Of a stretch of DNA of 64,000 nucleotides, positions 56,321 to 64,000 are shown in pieces. This DNA is from Arthrobacter sp. H35-D1 (GTDB lineage: Bacteria; Actinomycetota; Actinomycetes; Actinomycetales; Micrococcaceae). Location of the stretch: NCBI RefSeq assembly GCF_030063185.1, contig NZ_JASISP010000019.1, positions 1-64,000 on the forward strand. Reading direction: 5' to 3'. The number at the start of each line of letters is the position of its first letter. Within the stretch, counting starts at the first letter, position 1. A model generated the notes under the pieces. That model was not told the DNA's origin, ran no database searches, and saw nothing but the letters and a program-made list of their open reading frames with translations. The translations under genes were made by a program, and so were the position numbers.

Positions 56321-57166
56321 ATGCTGCGTGTTGCCGTTCCCAACAAGGGTTCCCTGTCCGAAGCTGCTTCAGCGATGTTGGCGGAGGCTGGTTACCGCCA
56401 ACGCCGCGATTCCCGCGAGCTTGTCATGGTTGATCCCGAAAACAATGTTGAATTCTTCTTCCTCCGCCCCCGAGACATCGCCGTTTATGTCGGCGCCGGC
56501 ACGCTCGACGTCGGCATCACCGGCCGCGATTTACTCATGGACGCCAAGGTCGAAGCCGACGAACTCCTGCCGCTGGGCTTTGCCGTCTCCACCTTCCGCT
56601 TTGCCGGTCCCGTGGGCCACTTCAGCAGCGCCGCCGAGCTTGAAGGCAAGCGGATCGCCACCAGCTACGATGTGCTGCTGCGTGAGTACCTGGCCGAGTT
56701 GGGCATCAACGCCGAAGTGGTTCGCCTGGACGGGGCCGTTGAATCCTCCGTCCGCCTCGGTGTCGCCGATGCCATTGCCGACGTCGTGGAAACCGGCAGC
56801 ACACTCAAGGCTGCCGGCATGGAAATTTTCGGTGAGCCCATCCTGAACTCCGAAGCCCTGCTCATTGGCCGCCGCGGCGTCACCCGCCCCGCCGGCGTCG
56901 AGGTGCTGATCCGACGCCTGCACAGCGTCCTTGTGGCCCGCCAGTACGTGCTGCTGGACTACGACGTGCCCAAGACGCTCATGGAAAAGGCCACCGCGGT
57001 CACCCCGGGGCTGGAATCGCCCACCGTTTCCCCTTTGCGCGACTCTGATTGGGTCGCCGTGCGCTCCATGGTTGCGGCCAAGGACACGAACCGGATCATG
57101 GATGAGCTGTACGAAATTGGCGCCCGCGCCATCCTCGTCAGCAGCATCCACGCCTGCCGCATCTAG
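56321..57166 (+). CDS. hisG: ATP phosphoribosyltransferase (long form)
   Basis: A 281-residue first enzyme of histidine synthesis. MLRVAVPNKGSLSEAASAML opens the catalytic part, VGITGRDLLMDA and DGAVESSVRLGVADAIADVVETG form the PRPP loop, and the C-terminal ACT-like domain (about 210-281), which mediates histidine feedback, is present. There is no ribosome site; a TACTTT hexamer ending 6 nt before the ATG suggests a leaderless transcript, but this is tentative. It follows hisE. Confidence 0.94.
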   Translation: MLRVAVPNKGSLSEAASAMLAEAGYRQRRDSRELVMVDPENNVEFFFLRPRDIAVYVGAGTLDVGITGRDLLMDAKVEADELLPLGFAVSTFRFAGPVGHFSSAAELEGKRIATSYDVLLREYLAELGINAEVVRLDGAVESSVRLGVADAIADVVETGSTLKAAGMEIFGEPILNSEALLIGRRGVTRPAGVEVLIRRLHSVLVARQYVLLDYDVPKTLMEKATAVTPGLESPTVSPLRDSDWVAVRSMVAAKDTNRIMDELYEIGARAILVSSIHACRI

Positions 57167-57232
57167 GCGCAGCCACCGGTCGCCGCCCGCATCGGCGGCA
57201 AACTCCACAGCCCACTAGAGAAGGTACCTGCC

Positions 57233-58003
57233 ATGAGTGTTGCCATCAGGGTTATCCCCTGCCTCGACGTCGACGCCGGCCGCGTGGTCAAGGGCGTGAA
57301 GTTCCAGAACCTGCGCGACGCCGGTGATCCCGTTGAGCTGGCCAAGCGCTACGATCTTGCCGGGGCCGACGAGCTGACCTTCCTTGACGTGACGGCATCC
57401 TCGGGAAACCGCGAGACCACCTTCGACGTTGTCTCCCGGGCAGCCGAGGAGATCTTCATTCCGCTGACTGTCGGCGGGGGAGTGCGCGAAGTATCCGACG
57501 TCGACAAGCTGCTGCGCTGCGGTGCCGACAAGGCCTCCATCAACACGGCGGCGATCGCCCGCCCCGCCGTCATTGACGACATTACCCGGCGGTTCGGCTC
57601 CCAGGTCCTGGTGCTCAGCGTTGATGCGCGCTGCAACCAGGGCGTGGTGACGCCGTCGGGCTTTGAAGTGACTACCCACGGCGGGCGCAAGGGCACGGGC
57701 ATGGACGCCATCGAGTGGGCCAAGGAGGCTGCCGACCGGGGAGTGGGGGAGATCCTGCTGAACTCGATCGACGCCGACGGCACGAAAGAGGGCTTCGACC
57801 TGGAGCTGATCCGGCTTGTCCGTGCGGCCGTGCACATCCCCATCATCGCGTCCGGAGGAGCCGGCAAGCCCGAGCACTTCCCACCCGCTGTGGCCGCCGG
57901 CGCCAATGCCGTGCTGGCTGCTTCGGTGTTCCACTTCGGTCCGGACAGCGCGATTGCCGACGTCAAGCAGGCCATTCGCAACGCCGGCTACGAGGTCCGC
58001 TAA
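57233..58003 (+). CDS. hisF: Imidazole glycerol phosphate synthase cyclase subunit
   Basis: A 256-residue TIM barrel. [19 protein letters not shown] has the catalytic Asp near the start, [15 protein letters not shown] is a phosphate loop, SVDARCNQG holds the second Asp and [17 protein letters not shown] the other phosphate loop. The ATG at 57233 follows AGAAGG. hisH is not adjacent. The gene lies 66 nt after hisG and is followed by a cluster of inverted repeats. Confidence 0.95.
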   Translation: MSVAIRVIPCLDVDAGRVVKGVKFQNLRDAGDPVELAKRYDLAGADELTFLDVTASSGNRETTFDVVSRAAEEIFIPLTVGGGVREVSDVDKLLRCGADKASINTAAIARPAVIDDITRRFGSQVLVLSVDARCNQGVVTPSGFEVTTHGGRKGTGMDAIEWAKEAADRGVGEILLNSIDADGTKEGFDLELIRLVRAAVHIPIIASGGAGKPEHFPPAVAAGANAVLAASVFHFGPDSAIADVKQAIRNAGYEVR

Positions 58004-58009
58004 CCCCCC

Positions 58010-58187
58010 GACGCTCCTGCACTTCCGGGCCGTTGCCTTCCGACGCTCCTGCACTTTTGGAGCTGATTTCCCGGACGCTCGAGCAGTCCGGGGGATCGGC
58101 TCAGGAAAAAGTGCGGGAGCGTTTGTCGTTGGCGCACTGAAGCTGCAGGAGGGAACGCGAACAGCGCCCCGAATGTGCAGGAGCGTC
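58010..58187. repeat. Cluster of four ACGCTCCTGCAC motifs in inverted orientation after hisF
   Basis: Direct copies GACGCTCCTGCAC lie at 58010-58022 and 58042-58054 (32 bp apart), and reverse copies at 58108-58120 (GTGCGGGAGCGTT, one change) and 58175-58187 (GTGCAGGAGCGTC). The motif pair spaced by 32 bp recurs after ribH (55611, 55643). The cluster lies between the convergent ends of hisF and the TIGR03085 gene and could act as a terminator or a REP-like element. Confidence 0.9.
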
Positions 58188-58216
58188 GCAAAGGGGGTTG
58201 GTGTCGGGGGGGGTGT

Positions 58217-58861
58217 TTAGAGTCCGACGTCGGCTGTTTGCAACAGGGCGACGGCGTCGGGCTGGCCCTCGAAGGAGACGAGGGCTTCGCCCGTGCGTCC
58301 ATTGGCGTGCATGACCAGTTCGCCGGGGTCCCCGATGATGGCCACCGAGACGGGGGCGCGCTTGGCCACGTGGCGGTGGCCCTCGGGATTGACAAGTACG
58401 ATGCCCAGATCAACGCTGCGATACAGGATGGCGGCGCGCTTGACCAGCTCGGTCCAGAGCGCCCGTGAGTAGCCCGCGTCGAGGGCTCGTGGTGCCCAGC
58501 GGTCGGTGGCGCGGCGGATGTCTTCGGTGTGGACAAAGAACTCGATGAGGTTTGCCGTGTGGTCGAAGCCCTTCAACGCAAAAATAGACATCTTGGGCGG
58601 CCCGGCACGGAATTTCTCCACGAGCGCGGCAAAAGCTTCAGGGGTGCACGACTCGGCAGCCAGCGCTGCGATGGCCTTGTCGGTGGCCTTGCGCCACGGC
58701 TTGAGCACCATGCCCAATCCCACCCGCGGATTGTGTTCGCGCAGGTAGAGGTGCGCGGCCAGTTCCTGGGTCCGCCATCCTTCACACAGCGTGAGAGCAC
58801 CGGGACCGGCTGCCAGCAGGGTCTCGGCGAGGACTTCACGGGATGGTTCTACAAAATGCAT
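58217..58861 (-). CDS. TIGR03085-type DinB/maleylpyruvate-isomerase-like protein
   Basis: A 214-residue protein of the TIGR03085 family, placed next to hisI in actinobacteria. The DinB-like helical bundle includes CEGWRTQELAAHLYLRE, and the conserved histidine and GFDHTANLIEFFVHTEDIRR supply the putative metal ligands (three His). The C-terminal part is an SCP2-like segment. ATG 58861 (MHFVEPS) is chosen because upstream ORF sequence lacks family features. Function is unknown, possibly thiol-linked. Confidence 0.8.
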   Translation of the reverse strand: MHFVEPSREVLAETLLAAGPGALTLCEGWRTQELAAHLYLREHNPRVGLGMVLKPWRKATDKAIAALAAESCTPEAFAALVEKFRAGPPKMSIFALKGFDHTANLIEFFVHTEDIRRATDRWAPRALDAGYSRALWTELVKRAAILYRSVDLGIVLVNPEGHRHVAKRAPVSVAIIGDPGELVMHANGRTGEALVSFEGQPDAVALLQTADVGL

Positions 58862-58993
58862 CACTTGTGAAATTAGCATGTATTGGCCGCCGACGGCAGC
58901 TGGAACCGCCGCAAACACGCACCAACTTTGGCAAAGCCGTGCGATTCGGCCCACACGCCCGCCGGGGTGGCCCGTCATAAACGTTTCTGGCAT

Positions 58994-58999
58994 TAGAAT
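58994..58999 (+). promoter_or_regulatory. Possible leaderless promoter of hisI
   Basis: TAGAAT ends 9 nt before the hisI ATG. In actinobacteria a -10 box at this distance places the transcript start at or just before the start codon. No ribosome site lies between the two. Confidence 0.4.
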
Positions 59000-59007
59000 T
59001 GGCTCTA

Positions 59008-59424
59008 ATGCAGCAAAGCCCAGAACCCCAGTCAACGCCCGAAATTCCCAGCACGCAGCCGTCCCTTGAAGTGCCGGCCGAGGTTTTGGCGATGCTCAAA
59101 CATGATGGCGCCGGTCTGGTGGCAGCCATCATCCAGCAGTTTGACTCCAAGGAAGTCCTCATGCTCGGGTGGATGGACAACGAGGCGCTGCGCCGCACGC
59201 TCACTTCCGGGCGGGTCACGTTCTACTCGCGGTCGCGCCAGGAATATTGGCGCAAGGGCGACACCTCGGGCCACGCCCAGTACGTGAAGACGGTGGCTCT
59301 GGACTGCGACGGCGACGCCCTGCTGATCACCGTCGACCAGGTGGGCGCTGCCTGCCACACCGGCACCCACACCTGCTTCGACGCCCGCAAACTGACGGCG
59401 GTCGTGGGCAACCGCGGGGAATAA
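59008..59424 (+). CDS. hisI: Phosphoribosyl-AMP cyclohydrolase
   Basis: A 138-residue enzyme for the third step of histidine synthesis. GWMDNEALRRTLTSGRVTFYSRSRQEYW is the family core, and the metal cysteines are in VALDCDGDALL and GAACHTGTHTCF. The first 25 residues are a Pro/Ser/Thr-rich extension. The ATG at 59008 is used; a TTG three codons upstream is possible. trpE follows 69 nt later, an actinobacterial his-trp arrangement. Confidence 0.95.
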   Translation: MQQSPEPQSTPEIPSTQPSLEVPAEVLAMLKHDGAGLVAAIIQQFDSKEVLMLGWMDNEALRRTLTSGRVTFYSRSRQEYWRKGDTSGHAQYVKTVALDCDGDALLITVDQVGAACHTGTHTCFDARKLTAVVGNRGE

Positions 59425-59493
59425 GTCCCGGACTCCCGCTTCGCATTCCTTATCCGCTGTTCACCCGTTTGACCGACGAAAGCCACACATTCC

Positions 59494-61047
59494 ATGCAAG
59501 ATCTTGGTGTCATCACCCCCTCCCTGGCGGAATTCCGGGAATTGGCCCGCACCCGCCGCGTGATCCCGGTCCACCTGAAAGTCCTCGCCGACGCGCAAAC
59601 CCCCATCGGCCTGTACCGCAGCCTGGCCGCCGAGGCCGCGGGCACGTTTCTGATGGAATCGGCCGCTGTGGGCGGCGTTTGGTCGCGTTACTCCTTCATC
59701 GGCGTGCGCTCCAGCGCCACCTTGACCACGCACGACGGCGGGGCGTTCTGGCAAGGGGAGCCTCCCGTGGGCGTTCCCCTGGCAGGCAACCCGGTGGAGG
59801 CCATGGAGGCCACGCTGAAGTTGCTCGCCACTGAGCGCTTCGAGGGCCTGCCACCCTTCACCTCCGGCCTGGTGGGCTTTGTTGGATGGGAGTCCGTGCG
59901 GCACTGGGAAAAGCTGCCATCGCCTCCGCCGGATGACTTGCAGCTGCCCGAACTGGCGTTGAACCTCGTGGCGGACATGGCCGTGCACGACAACAACGAA
60001 GGCACGGTGTTGTTGATCGCCAATGCCATCAACGCCAACGGCACCGATGAGAACATCGACGGAGCCTGGCATGACGCCGTGGCACGGGTGCAGGCCATGG
60101 TGGAGCAGCTGCGCCAGCCCGTCGCCCAGCCCATGTCGGTGGTTGATGTTCCGGCAGCCACCTTCGCGGACAGCGTGGAAGAACGCTGGGATCGCAACGA
60201 ATACTTGAAGGCCATTGACTTGGCCAAGGAAGCCATCGTTGACGGCGAAGTGTTCCAGGTGGTTGTTTCGCGCCGCTTTGAAATGGCGTGCGAAGCGTCC
60301 GCACTTGATGTGTACAGGGTGCTGCGGAACACAAACCCCAGCCCGTACATGTATCTGTACAGCTTCGAGGACGCGGCCGGTGAGCCGTACTCCATTGTTG
60401 GCTCCTCCCCGGAAGCCCTTGTCACCGTCCTGGGCAGGGAAGTCATCACGCACCCCATAGCCGGCTCGCGACCGCGCGGGGCCACCACCGAAGAGGACAA
60501 GCTGCTGGCCAAGGACCTGCTGGCAGACAGCAAGGAACGCTCGGAGCACCTGATGCTCGTGGACCTTTCCCGCAACGACATCTCCAAAGTGTGCGAACCG
60601 GGCACGGTGGACGTCACCCAGTTCATGGAAGTGGAGCGCTTCAGCCACATCATGCACCTTGTCTCCACAGTGGTCGGCACACTCAGCCAGGGCAAGTTCG
60701 CCTATGACGTCCTGGCCGCGACGTTCCCGGCCGGCACCCTGTCCGGCGCTCCCAAGCCGCGGGCCCTGAGCTTGTTGGACGAACTTGAACCGCACCGCCG
60801 CGGGGTGTACGGCGGCGTGGTGGGCTACCTGGACTTTGCCGGCGACATGGACATGGCCATAGCCATTCGCTCGGCCCTGCTGCGCGGTGGCAAGGCCTAC
60901 GTCCAGGCCGGCGGCGGCATCGTGGCCGACTCCGTCAATGAAACGGAAGCGCTGGAAACTGTGAACAAGGCGGCCGCCCCGCTGCGCGCAGTGTATGCAG
61001 CAGCCTCGCTGCGCACCTTGGCCGACACCACAGGAGGTACGGCATGA
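59494..61047 (+). CDS. trpE: Anthranilate synthase component I
   Basis: A 517-residue chorismate-using enzyme. The N-terminal domain contains the tryptophan feedback segment LLMESA-type (FLMESAAVGGVWSRYSFIG). The C-terminal domain has YLYSFEDAAGEPYSIVGSSPE, HPIAGSRPRGAT, LVDLSRNDISKVCEPG, and the FPAGTLSGAPKPRAL loop. The gap between hisI and trpE (69 nt) holds no Trp-rich leader peptide, so no classical attenuator is visible. The stop overlaps the next gene by 4 nt. Confidence 0.96.
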   Translation: MQDLGVITPSLAEFRELARTRRVIPVHLKVLADAQTPIGLYRSLAAEAAGTFLMESAAVGGVWSRYSFIGVRSSATLTTHDGGAFWQGEPPVGVPLAGNPVEAMEATLKLLATERFEGLPPFTSGLVGFVGWESVRHWEKLPSPPPDDLQLPELALNLVADMAVHDNNEGTVLLIANAINANGTDENIDGAWHDAVARVQAMVEQLRQPVAQPMSVVDVPAATFADSVEERWDRNEYLKAIDLAKEAIVDGEVFQVVVSRRFEMACEASALDVYRVLRNTNPSPYMYLYSFEDAAGEPYSIVGSSPEALVTVLGREVITHPIAGSRPRGATTEEDKLLAKDLLADSKERSEHLMLVDLSRNDISKVCEPGTVDVTQFMEVERFSHIMHLVSTVVGTLSQGKFAYDVLAATFPAGTLSGAPKPRALSLLDELEPHRRGVYGGVVGYLDFAGDMDMAIAIRSALLRGGKAYVQAGGGIVADSVNETEALETVNKAAAPLRAVYAAASLRTLADTTGGTA

Positions 61048-61691
61048 ACACGGAAACCCCGCACTCGTCTGAAACCCCGGAAACCCCGGAAATCCCGCAC
61101 ACAACGGCTAAGTCTGTGCGGTTCTGGCAGCGCAAGGCGCCCCTGATCCTGCTGGCGGTGCTGGCCGCACTGGCCATTTTTGGCACCACCACCCAGACGT
61201 GGATCCACGTGTCCATCGGACAGGGCGAAGTGGCCCAAAGCGACCTCAACATTCCCGGCAGCAAGGCCGCCGTGGCCGTCTCCGCCCTGGCCCTGGTGGC
61301 CCTGGCAGGCGCCCTGGCCACCAGCATTGCCGGGAAAATCGCCCGCATCGTCACCGCCATGATCATGTTTTTGAGCGCGGCGGGAATCGTCGCCGTCGTC
61401 TTCGGCATTGTGGCCGATCCGGCGGGGGCAGCCATGGCGGAGGTGGGGGTCGCCACCGGCATCGAAGGCGAGGCCGCAAACGCCACTACGACGTTTTTCC
61501 CGGTGCTGGCGATCGTCGCCGCGCTCGTGTTGGCCGTGGCATCGCTGCTGGTCTTGTTCTTCGGCCGGTCATGGAATGTGCGCACCAAGTACGACGCCGC
61601 CAGGCCGGCCCAGGCGGGCGGCCCGGCCGAGGCGGTCGACGAGATTGACCGCTGGGACCAGCTCAGCCGCGGGGAAGACCCCACGGACTAG
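61044..61691 (+). CDS. TIGR02234-type Trp-operon membrane protein
   Basis: A 215-residue protein of the actinobacterial trp-associated membrane family. Four helices are seen at about 29-45, 72-92, 102-125 and 148-172; TQTWIHVSIGQG follows the first helix. The C-terminal segment is charged (EIDRWDQLSRGEDPTD). It starts at an ATG overlapping the trpE stop. Its role in tryptophan metabolism is unknown. Confidence 0.88.
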   Translation: MNTETPHSSETPETPEIPHTTAKSVRFWQRKAPLILLAVLAALAIFGTTTQTWIHVSIGQGEVAQSDLNIPGSKAAVAVSALALVALAGALATSIAGKIARIVTAMIMFLSAAGIVAVVFGIVADPAGAAMAEVGVATGIEGEAANATTTFFPVLAIVAALVLAVASLLVLFFGRSWNVRTKYDAARPAQAGGPAEAVDEIDRWDQLSRGEDPTD

Positions 61692-61788
61692 GCCCGGCAC
61701 ACGTCCAAGGAGTGCGAGCGTTTCGGATTACTTGGGCAACTAATGGCAGAATGTATTTCAGTATCCGCGTTTAATAGGGAGATTCACC

Positions 61789-62067
61789 ATGAGCAACAAG
61801 TCGGCCGCAGACGTTTCCGTGCAGGGGCCCATCGACCACAGCATTGAATTGGGTCACGGCAACAGCCCGGCAGCATGGACAAGTGTGGCAATCATGTTGG
61901 TTGGCACCATCGTTGGCTGTATTGCCTTCCTCATCGGCGAAAGTGCAACCTTGCTGTTCTGGATCGGCGGGGTGGGAATCATTGCCGTGGGCCTGATCGC
62001 CGGCGGTGTCATGAAGGCTGCAGGCTATGGTGTTGGCGGCAGCAAGCTGAAGAACAACGGACACTAG
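61789..62067 (+). CDS. HGxxPAAW-motif membrane protein
   Basis: A 92-residue membrane protein with the family motif HGNSPAAW at about residues 23-30, followed by two transmembrane helices (TSVAIMLVGTIVGCIAFLIG and FWIGGVGIIAVGLIAGGVM). The family occurs between trpE and trpC in actinobacteria; its function is unknown. The ATG at 61789 follows GGGAG. trpC begins 2 nt after the stop. Confidence 0.9.
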   Translation: MSNKSAADVSVQGPIDHSIELGHGNSPAAWTSVAIMLVGTIVGCIAFLIGESATLLFWIGGVGIIAVGLIAGGVMKAAGYGVGGSKLKNNGH

Positions 62068-62069
62068 TC

Positions 62070-62885
62070 GTGAGTGTTTTGCTGGACATTATTGCCGGTG
62101 TCCGGGAGGACATGGAGACACGTCGGCAGCTGGTGGGCCTGGCGGAACTTCAGGATCGCATCCTCCGGACAGCCCCGCCGCTTGACGCTTGGGCCGCGCT
62201 GGGCGGGGACTCCGCCGAGCGCGCGGAGCTGAAGGTCATTGCAGAGGTCAAGCGCCGCAGCCCCTCCAAAGGCGATCTTGCCGGGATCACCGATCCGGCA
62301 GCCCTCGCCGCGCAATACAGCGACGGCGGAGCCTCGATCATCAGCGTCCTGACCGAAGAGCGCCGCTTCGGCGGTTCGCTGGCGGACTTGGATGCCGTGC
62401 GTGCGGCTGTGGACATCCCCGTGCTGCGCAAGGACTTCACCTGCGACGAGTACATGATCTGGGAGGCACGCGCCCATGGTGCGGACCTGGTGCTGCTGAT
62501 TGTCGCCGCCTTGGATGATGCGGAGCTGCGCAGCTACCTCGCGTTGACCCACCAGCTGGGCATGAACGCGATCGTGGAAACCCATACGGCGGAGGAAATT
62601 GAGCGTGCCGTGGCCGTCGGCGCAAAGATCATCGGCATCAACGTGCGCAACCTCAAGACACTTGAAGTGGACCGCGGTGTCTTCGCTGCGTTGGCCGGCA
62701 GCATTGCCGCCGGGCCCGTCGTGATCGCGGAGTCCGGAGTACGCGATGTGGATGATGTCCGGCACTACAGCGCCCACGGCGCCCACGCCATATTGGTGGG
62801 GGAGGCGCTGGTGAAGGACTCAACCCCACAAGAACGAATCGGCGAATTCAAGGCAGCCGGGGCACTGCAGAACCACCGAAGTTAG
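62070..62885 (+). CDS. trpC: Indole-3-glycerol phosphate synthase
   Basis: A 271-residue TIM barrel. [18 protein letters not shown] carries the catalytic Lys, [21 protein letters not shown] the second catalytic segment, [19 protein letters not shown] the Asn/Arg site and [13 protein letters not shown] the phosphate site. It begins with a GTG at 62070, 2 nt after the HGxxPAAW stop. A terminator follows 5 nt after the stop. Confidence 0.95.
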   Translation: MSVLLDIIAGVREDMETRRQLVGLAELQDRILRTAPPLDAWAALGGDSAERAELKVIAEVKRRSPSKGDLAGITDPAALAAQYSDGGASIISVLTEERRFGGSLADLDAVRAAVDIPVLRKDFTCDEYMIWEARAHGADLVLLIVAALDDAELRSYLALTHQLGMNAIVETHTAEEIERAVAVGAKIIGINVRNLKTLEVDRGVFAALAGSIAAGPVVIAESGVRDVDDVRHYSAHGAHAILVGEALVKDSTPQERIGEFKAAGALQNHRS

Positions 62886-62890
62886 AGAAG

Positions 62891-62919
62891 GGCTTGCACG
62901 GCAGCGTGCAAGCCTTTTT
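62891..62919 (+). terminator. Rho-independent terminator between trpC and trpB
   Basis: GGCTTGCAC and GTGCAAGCC form a perfect 9-bp stem with a GGCAGC loop, followed by five T residues. It lies 5 nt after trpC and 105 nt before trpB, so trpB is either read from its own promoter or by read-through. Confidence 0.88.
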
Positions 62920-63024
62920 CATCACGGCAGGCGCCTCGAGCCGCAGCACGGCACAGCGTGGCCGGCGCCGGCCGCCCCCAAGACAATTAGTGCACAACTA
63001 TCGATGAACAGGACGGTGGAACTG

Positions 63025-64000
63025 ATGGCTCATGTGCCAGCAGCTTCGTCTCAGGATCCGGCCGACATGGTGGATCCGGCAACAGCATTCTTGCAGGGCG
63101 GTGTCCCTGCCGGCTCGGCACCGGAGCAATCGCTGCGGCACGCCCCGGGACCCTACTTTGGCGCGTTCGGCGGGCGCTGGATGCCCGAGTCGCTCATCGC
63201 GGCCCTGGATGAGCTTGAAGAGACCTTTGAAAAAGCCAAGGTCGATCCGGAGTTCCTCGCCGAAGTGCTGGAGCTGAACAAGAACTATTCAGGCCGTCCC
63301 TCCCTGCTGACGGAAGCCAAACGCTTTGGCGCCCATGCCGGCGGCGCCCGCGTCTTCCTCAAGCGCGAGGACCTGAACCACACGGGTTCGCACAAGATCA
63401 ACAACGTCTTGGGCCAGGCGCTGTTGGCCAAGCGCATGGGCAAGACTCGTGTCATTGCCGAGACCGGTGCGGGTCAGCACGGTGTTGCCACTGCCACCGC
63501 GGCTGCCCTGCTGGGACTTGAGTGTGTGGTGTACATGGGCGCCGAGGACTGCCGCCGGCAGGCCCTCAACGTGGCGCGCATGCAATTGCTCGGTGCCACC
63601 GTGGTGCCTGTGACGAACGGTTCGCAGACGCTCAAGGATGCCATCAACGACGCCCTGCGCGACTGGGTGGCGAACGTGGAGAACACCCACTACGTGCTGG
63701 GCACCGTCTCAGGGGCCCACCCGTTCCCGGCCATGGTGCGCTTCTTCCACGAGGTCATCGGCGAAGAAGCCCGGGCCCAGATCCTTGAACAGACCGGCCG
63801 GCTGCCCGACGCCCTGTGCGCTTGCATTGGCGGCGGATCCAACGCCATCGGCCTGTTTCATGGTTTCCTCGACGACCCTTCCGTGAAGATGTTCGGTTTT
63901 GAGGCAGGAGGCGAGGGGGTCGACACAGGCCGCCATGCCGCCACCATCACCCTGGGCCGCCCGGGCGTACTGCACGGGGCCCGCTCCTACTTGATGCAGG
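63025..64000 (+). CDS. trpB: Tryptophan synthase beta chain (3' end outside the window)
   Basis: The first 325 codons of trp[21 protein letters not shown] marks the start of the family core, [15 protein letters not shown] contains the PLP lysine (HTGSHK), [20 protein letters not shown] the substrate loop and [15 protein letters not shown] the phosphate loop. ATG 63025 has GGTGGA 5 nt upstream; an in-frame ATG at 63004 is an alternative. The first about 45 residues form an actinobacterial extension. The frame is open to the window edge, with trpA expected downstream. Confidence 0.95.
   Translation, partial: MAHVPAASSQDPADMVDPATAFLQGGVPAGSAPEQSLRHAPGPYFGAFGGRWMPESLIAALDELEETFEKAKVDPEFLAEVLELNKNYSGRPSLLTEAKRFGAHAGGARVFLKREDLNHTGSHKINNVLGQALLAKRMGKTRVIAETGAGQHGVATATAAALLGLECVVYMGAEDCRRQALNVARMQLLGATVVPVTNGSQTLKDAINDALRDWVANVENTHYVLGTVSGAHPFPAMVRFFHEVIGEEARAQILEQTGRLPDALCACIGGGSNAIGLFHGFLDDPSVKMFGFEAGGEGVDTGRHAATITLGRPGVLHGARSYLMQ

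Noticed and set aside
59425-59493. Tryptophan attenuator or T-box before trpE
   Set aside because: The gap is only 69 nt and contains no Trp-rich leader peptide, T-box sequence or terminator.
59461-61104. Minus-strand ORF of 547 codons opposite trpE
   Set aside because: Antisense to a complete trpE with all motifs; no homology pattern.

Overview
The window is a chromosomal stretch of a high-GC actinobacterium. Gene content and order fit Arthrobacter and its relatives (Micrococcaceae). The evidence is C/G-biased third codon positions, frequent GTG/TTG starts, 4-nt ATGA/GTGA gene overlaps, and actinobacterial families such as DUF3000, DUF402, TIGR03085, HGxxPAAW, TIGR02234 and an MT0933-type antitoxin-like protein. 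The genus call is inference; no rRNA is present.

Layout. 1-2.3 kb: a minus-strand unit of two TrkA-type potassium regulators and a PepSY lipoprotein, with the start of another gene running off the left edge. 2.7-8.6 kb: a KimA-like APC potassium transporter, a TRAM/TrmA-type RNA methyltransferase and a CtpE-like P-type ATPase. 8.7-15 kb: acnA, dxs, a DUF402 protein and a conserved unknown. 15.7-19.9 kb: an accessory redox/stress block (hydrolase-OsmC fusion, flavin oxidoreductase, aldo/keto reductase, GNAT, Rieske lipoprotein). 19.9-25 kb: fadB-like and thiolase genes with a palindromic operator, then RNase D. 25.2-28.4 kb: a three-gene island (pentapeptide-repeat protein, DUF6345-like protein with a caspase-type His/Cys pair, astacin-like metzincin) lying between rnd and its usual DUF3000 neighbour. 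29.3-41.3 kb: threonine aldolase, SDR, DUF6421-like protein, msrB, an alpha/beta hydrolase, a frameshifted beta-lactamase-like lipoprotein, an MpaB-type protein, ybaK, sufE, a rhodanese and zapE. 41.3-43.7 kb: an antitoxin-like small protein, a guanidine-III riboswitch with its SMR exporter, and an MFS exporter. 43.8-45 kb: six tRNA genes.

45.1-50.6 kb: a membrane protein carrying a 10-bp tandem repeat, a RecB-type nuclease, then def-fmt-rsmB and rpe. 50.7-55.6 kb: an FMN riboswitch followed by ribM-ribD-ribE-ribB-ribA-ribH, with ribB and ribA as separate genes. 56-59.4 kb: hisE, hisG, hisF, a TIGR03085 protein and hisI. 59.5-64 kb: trpE, a TIGR02234 membrane protein, an HGxxPAAW protein, trpC and the start of trpB.

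The most novel material is the protease island at 25.2-28.4 kb with a 20-bp tandem repeat at its edge. Next are two families of dispersed structured repeats. One is a 66-bp element whose two copies differ by compensating stem changes. The other is a 12-bp motif in pairs spaced exactly 32 bp, placed after rib and his genes. Also notable are the guanidine-III riboswitch with a Gdx-type SMR gene, a coding 10-bp repeat that could shift frame, and a lipoprotein gene with three apparent -1 slips, each at a run of C. All calls come from reading the sequence; no database search was possible.
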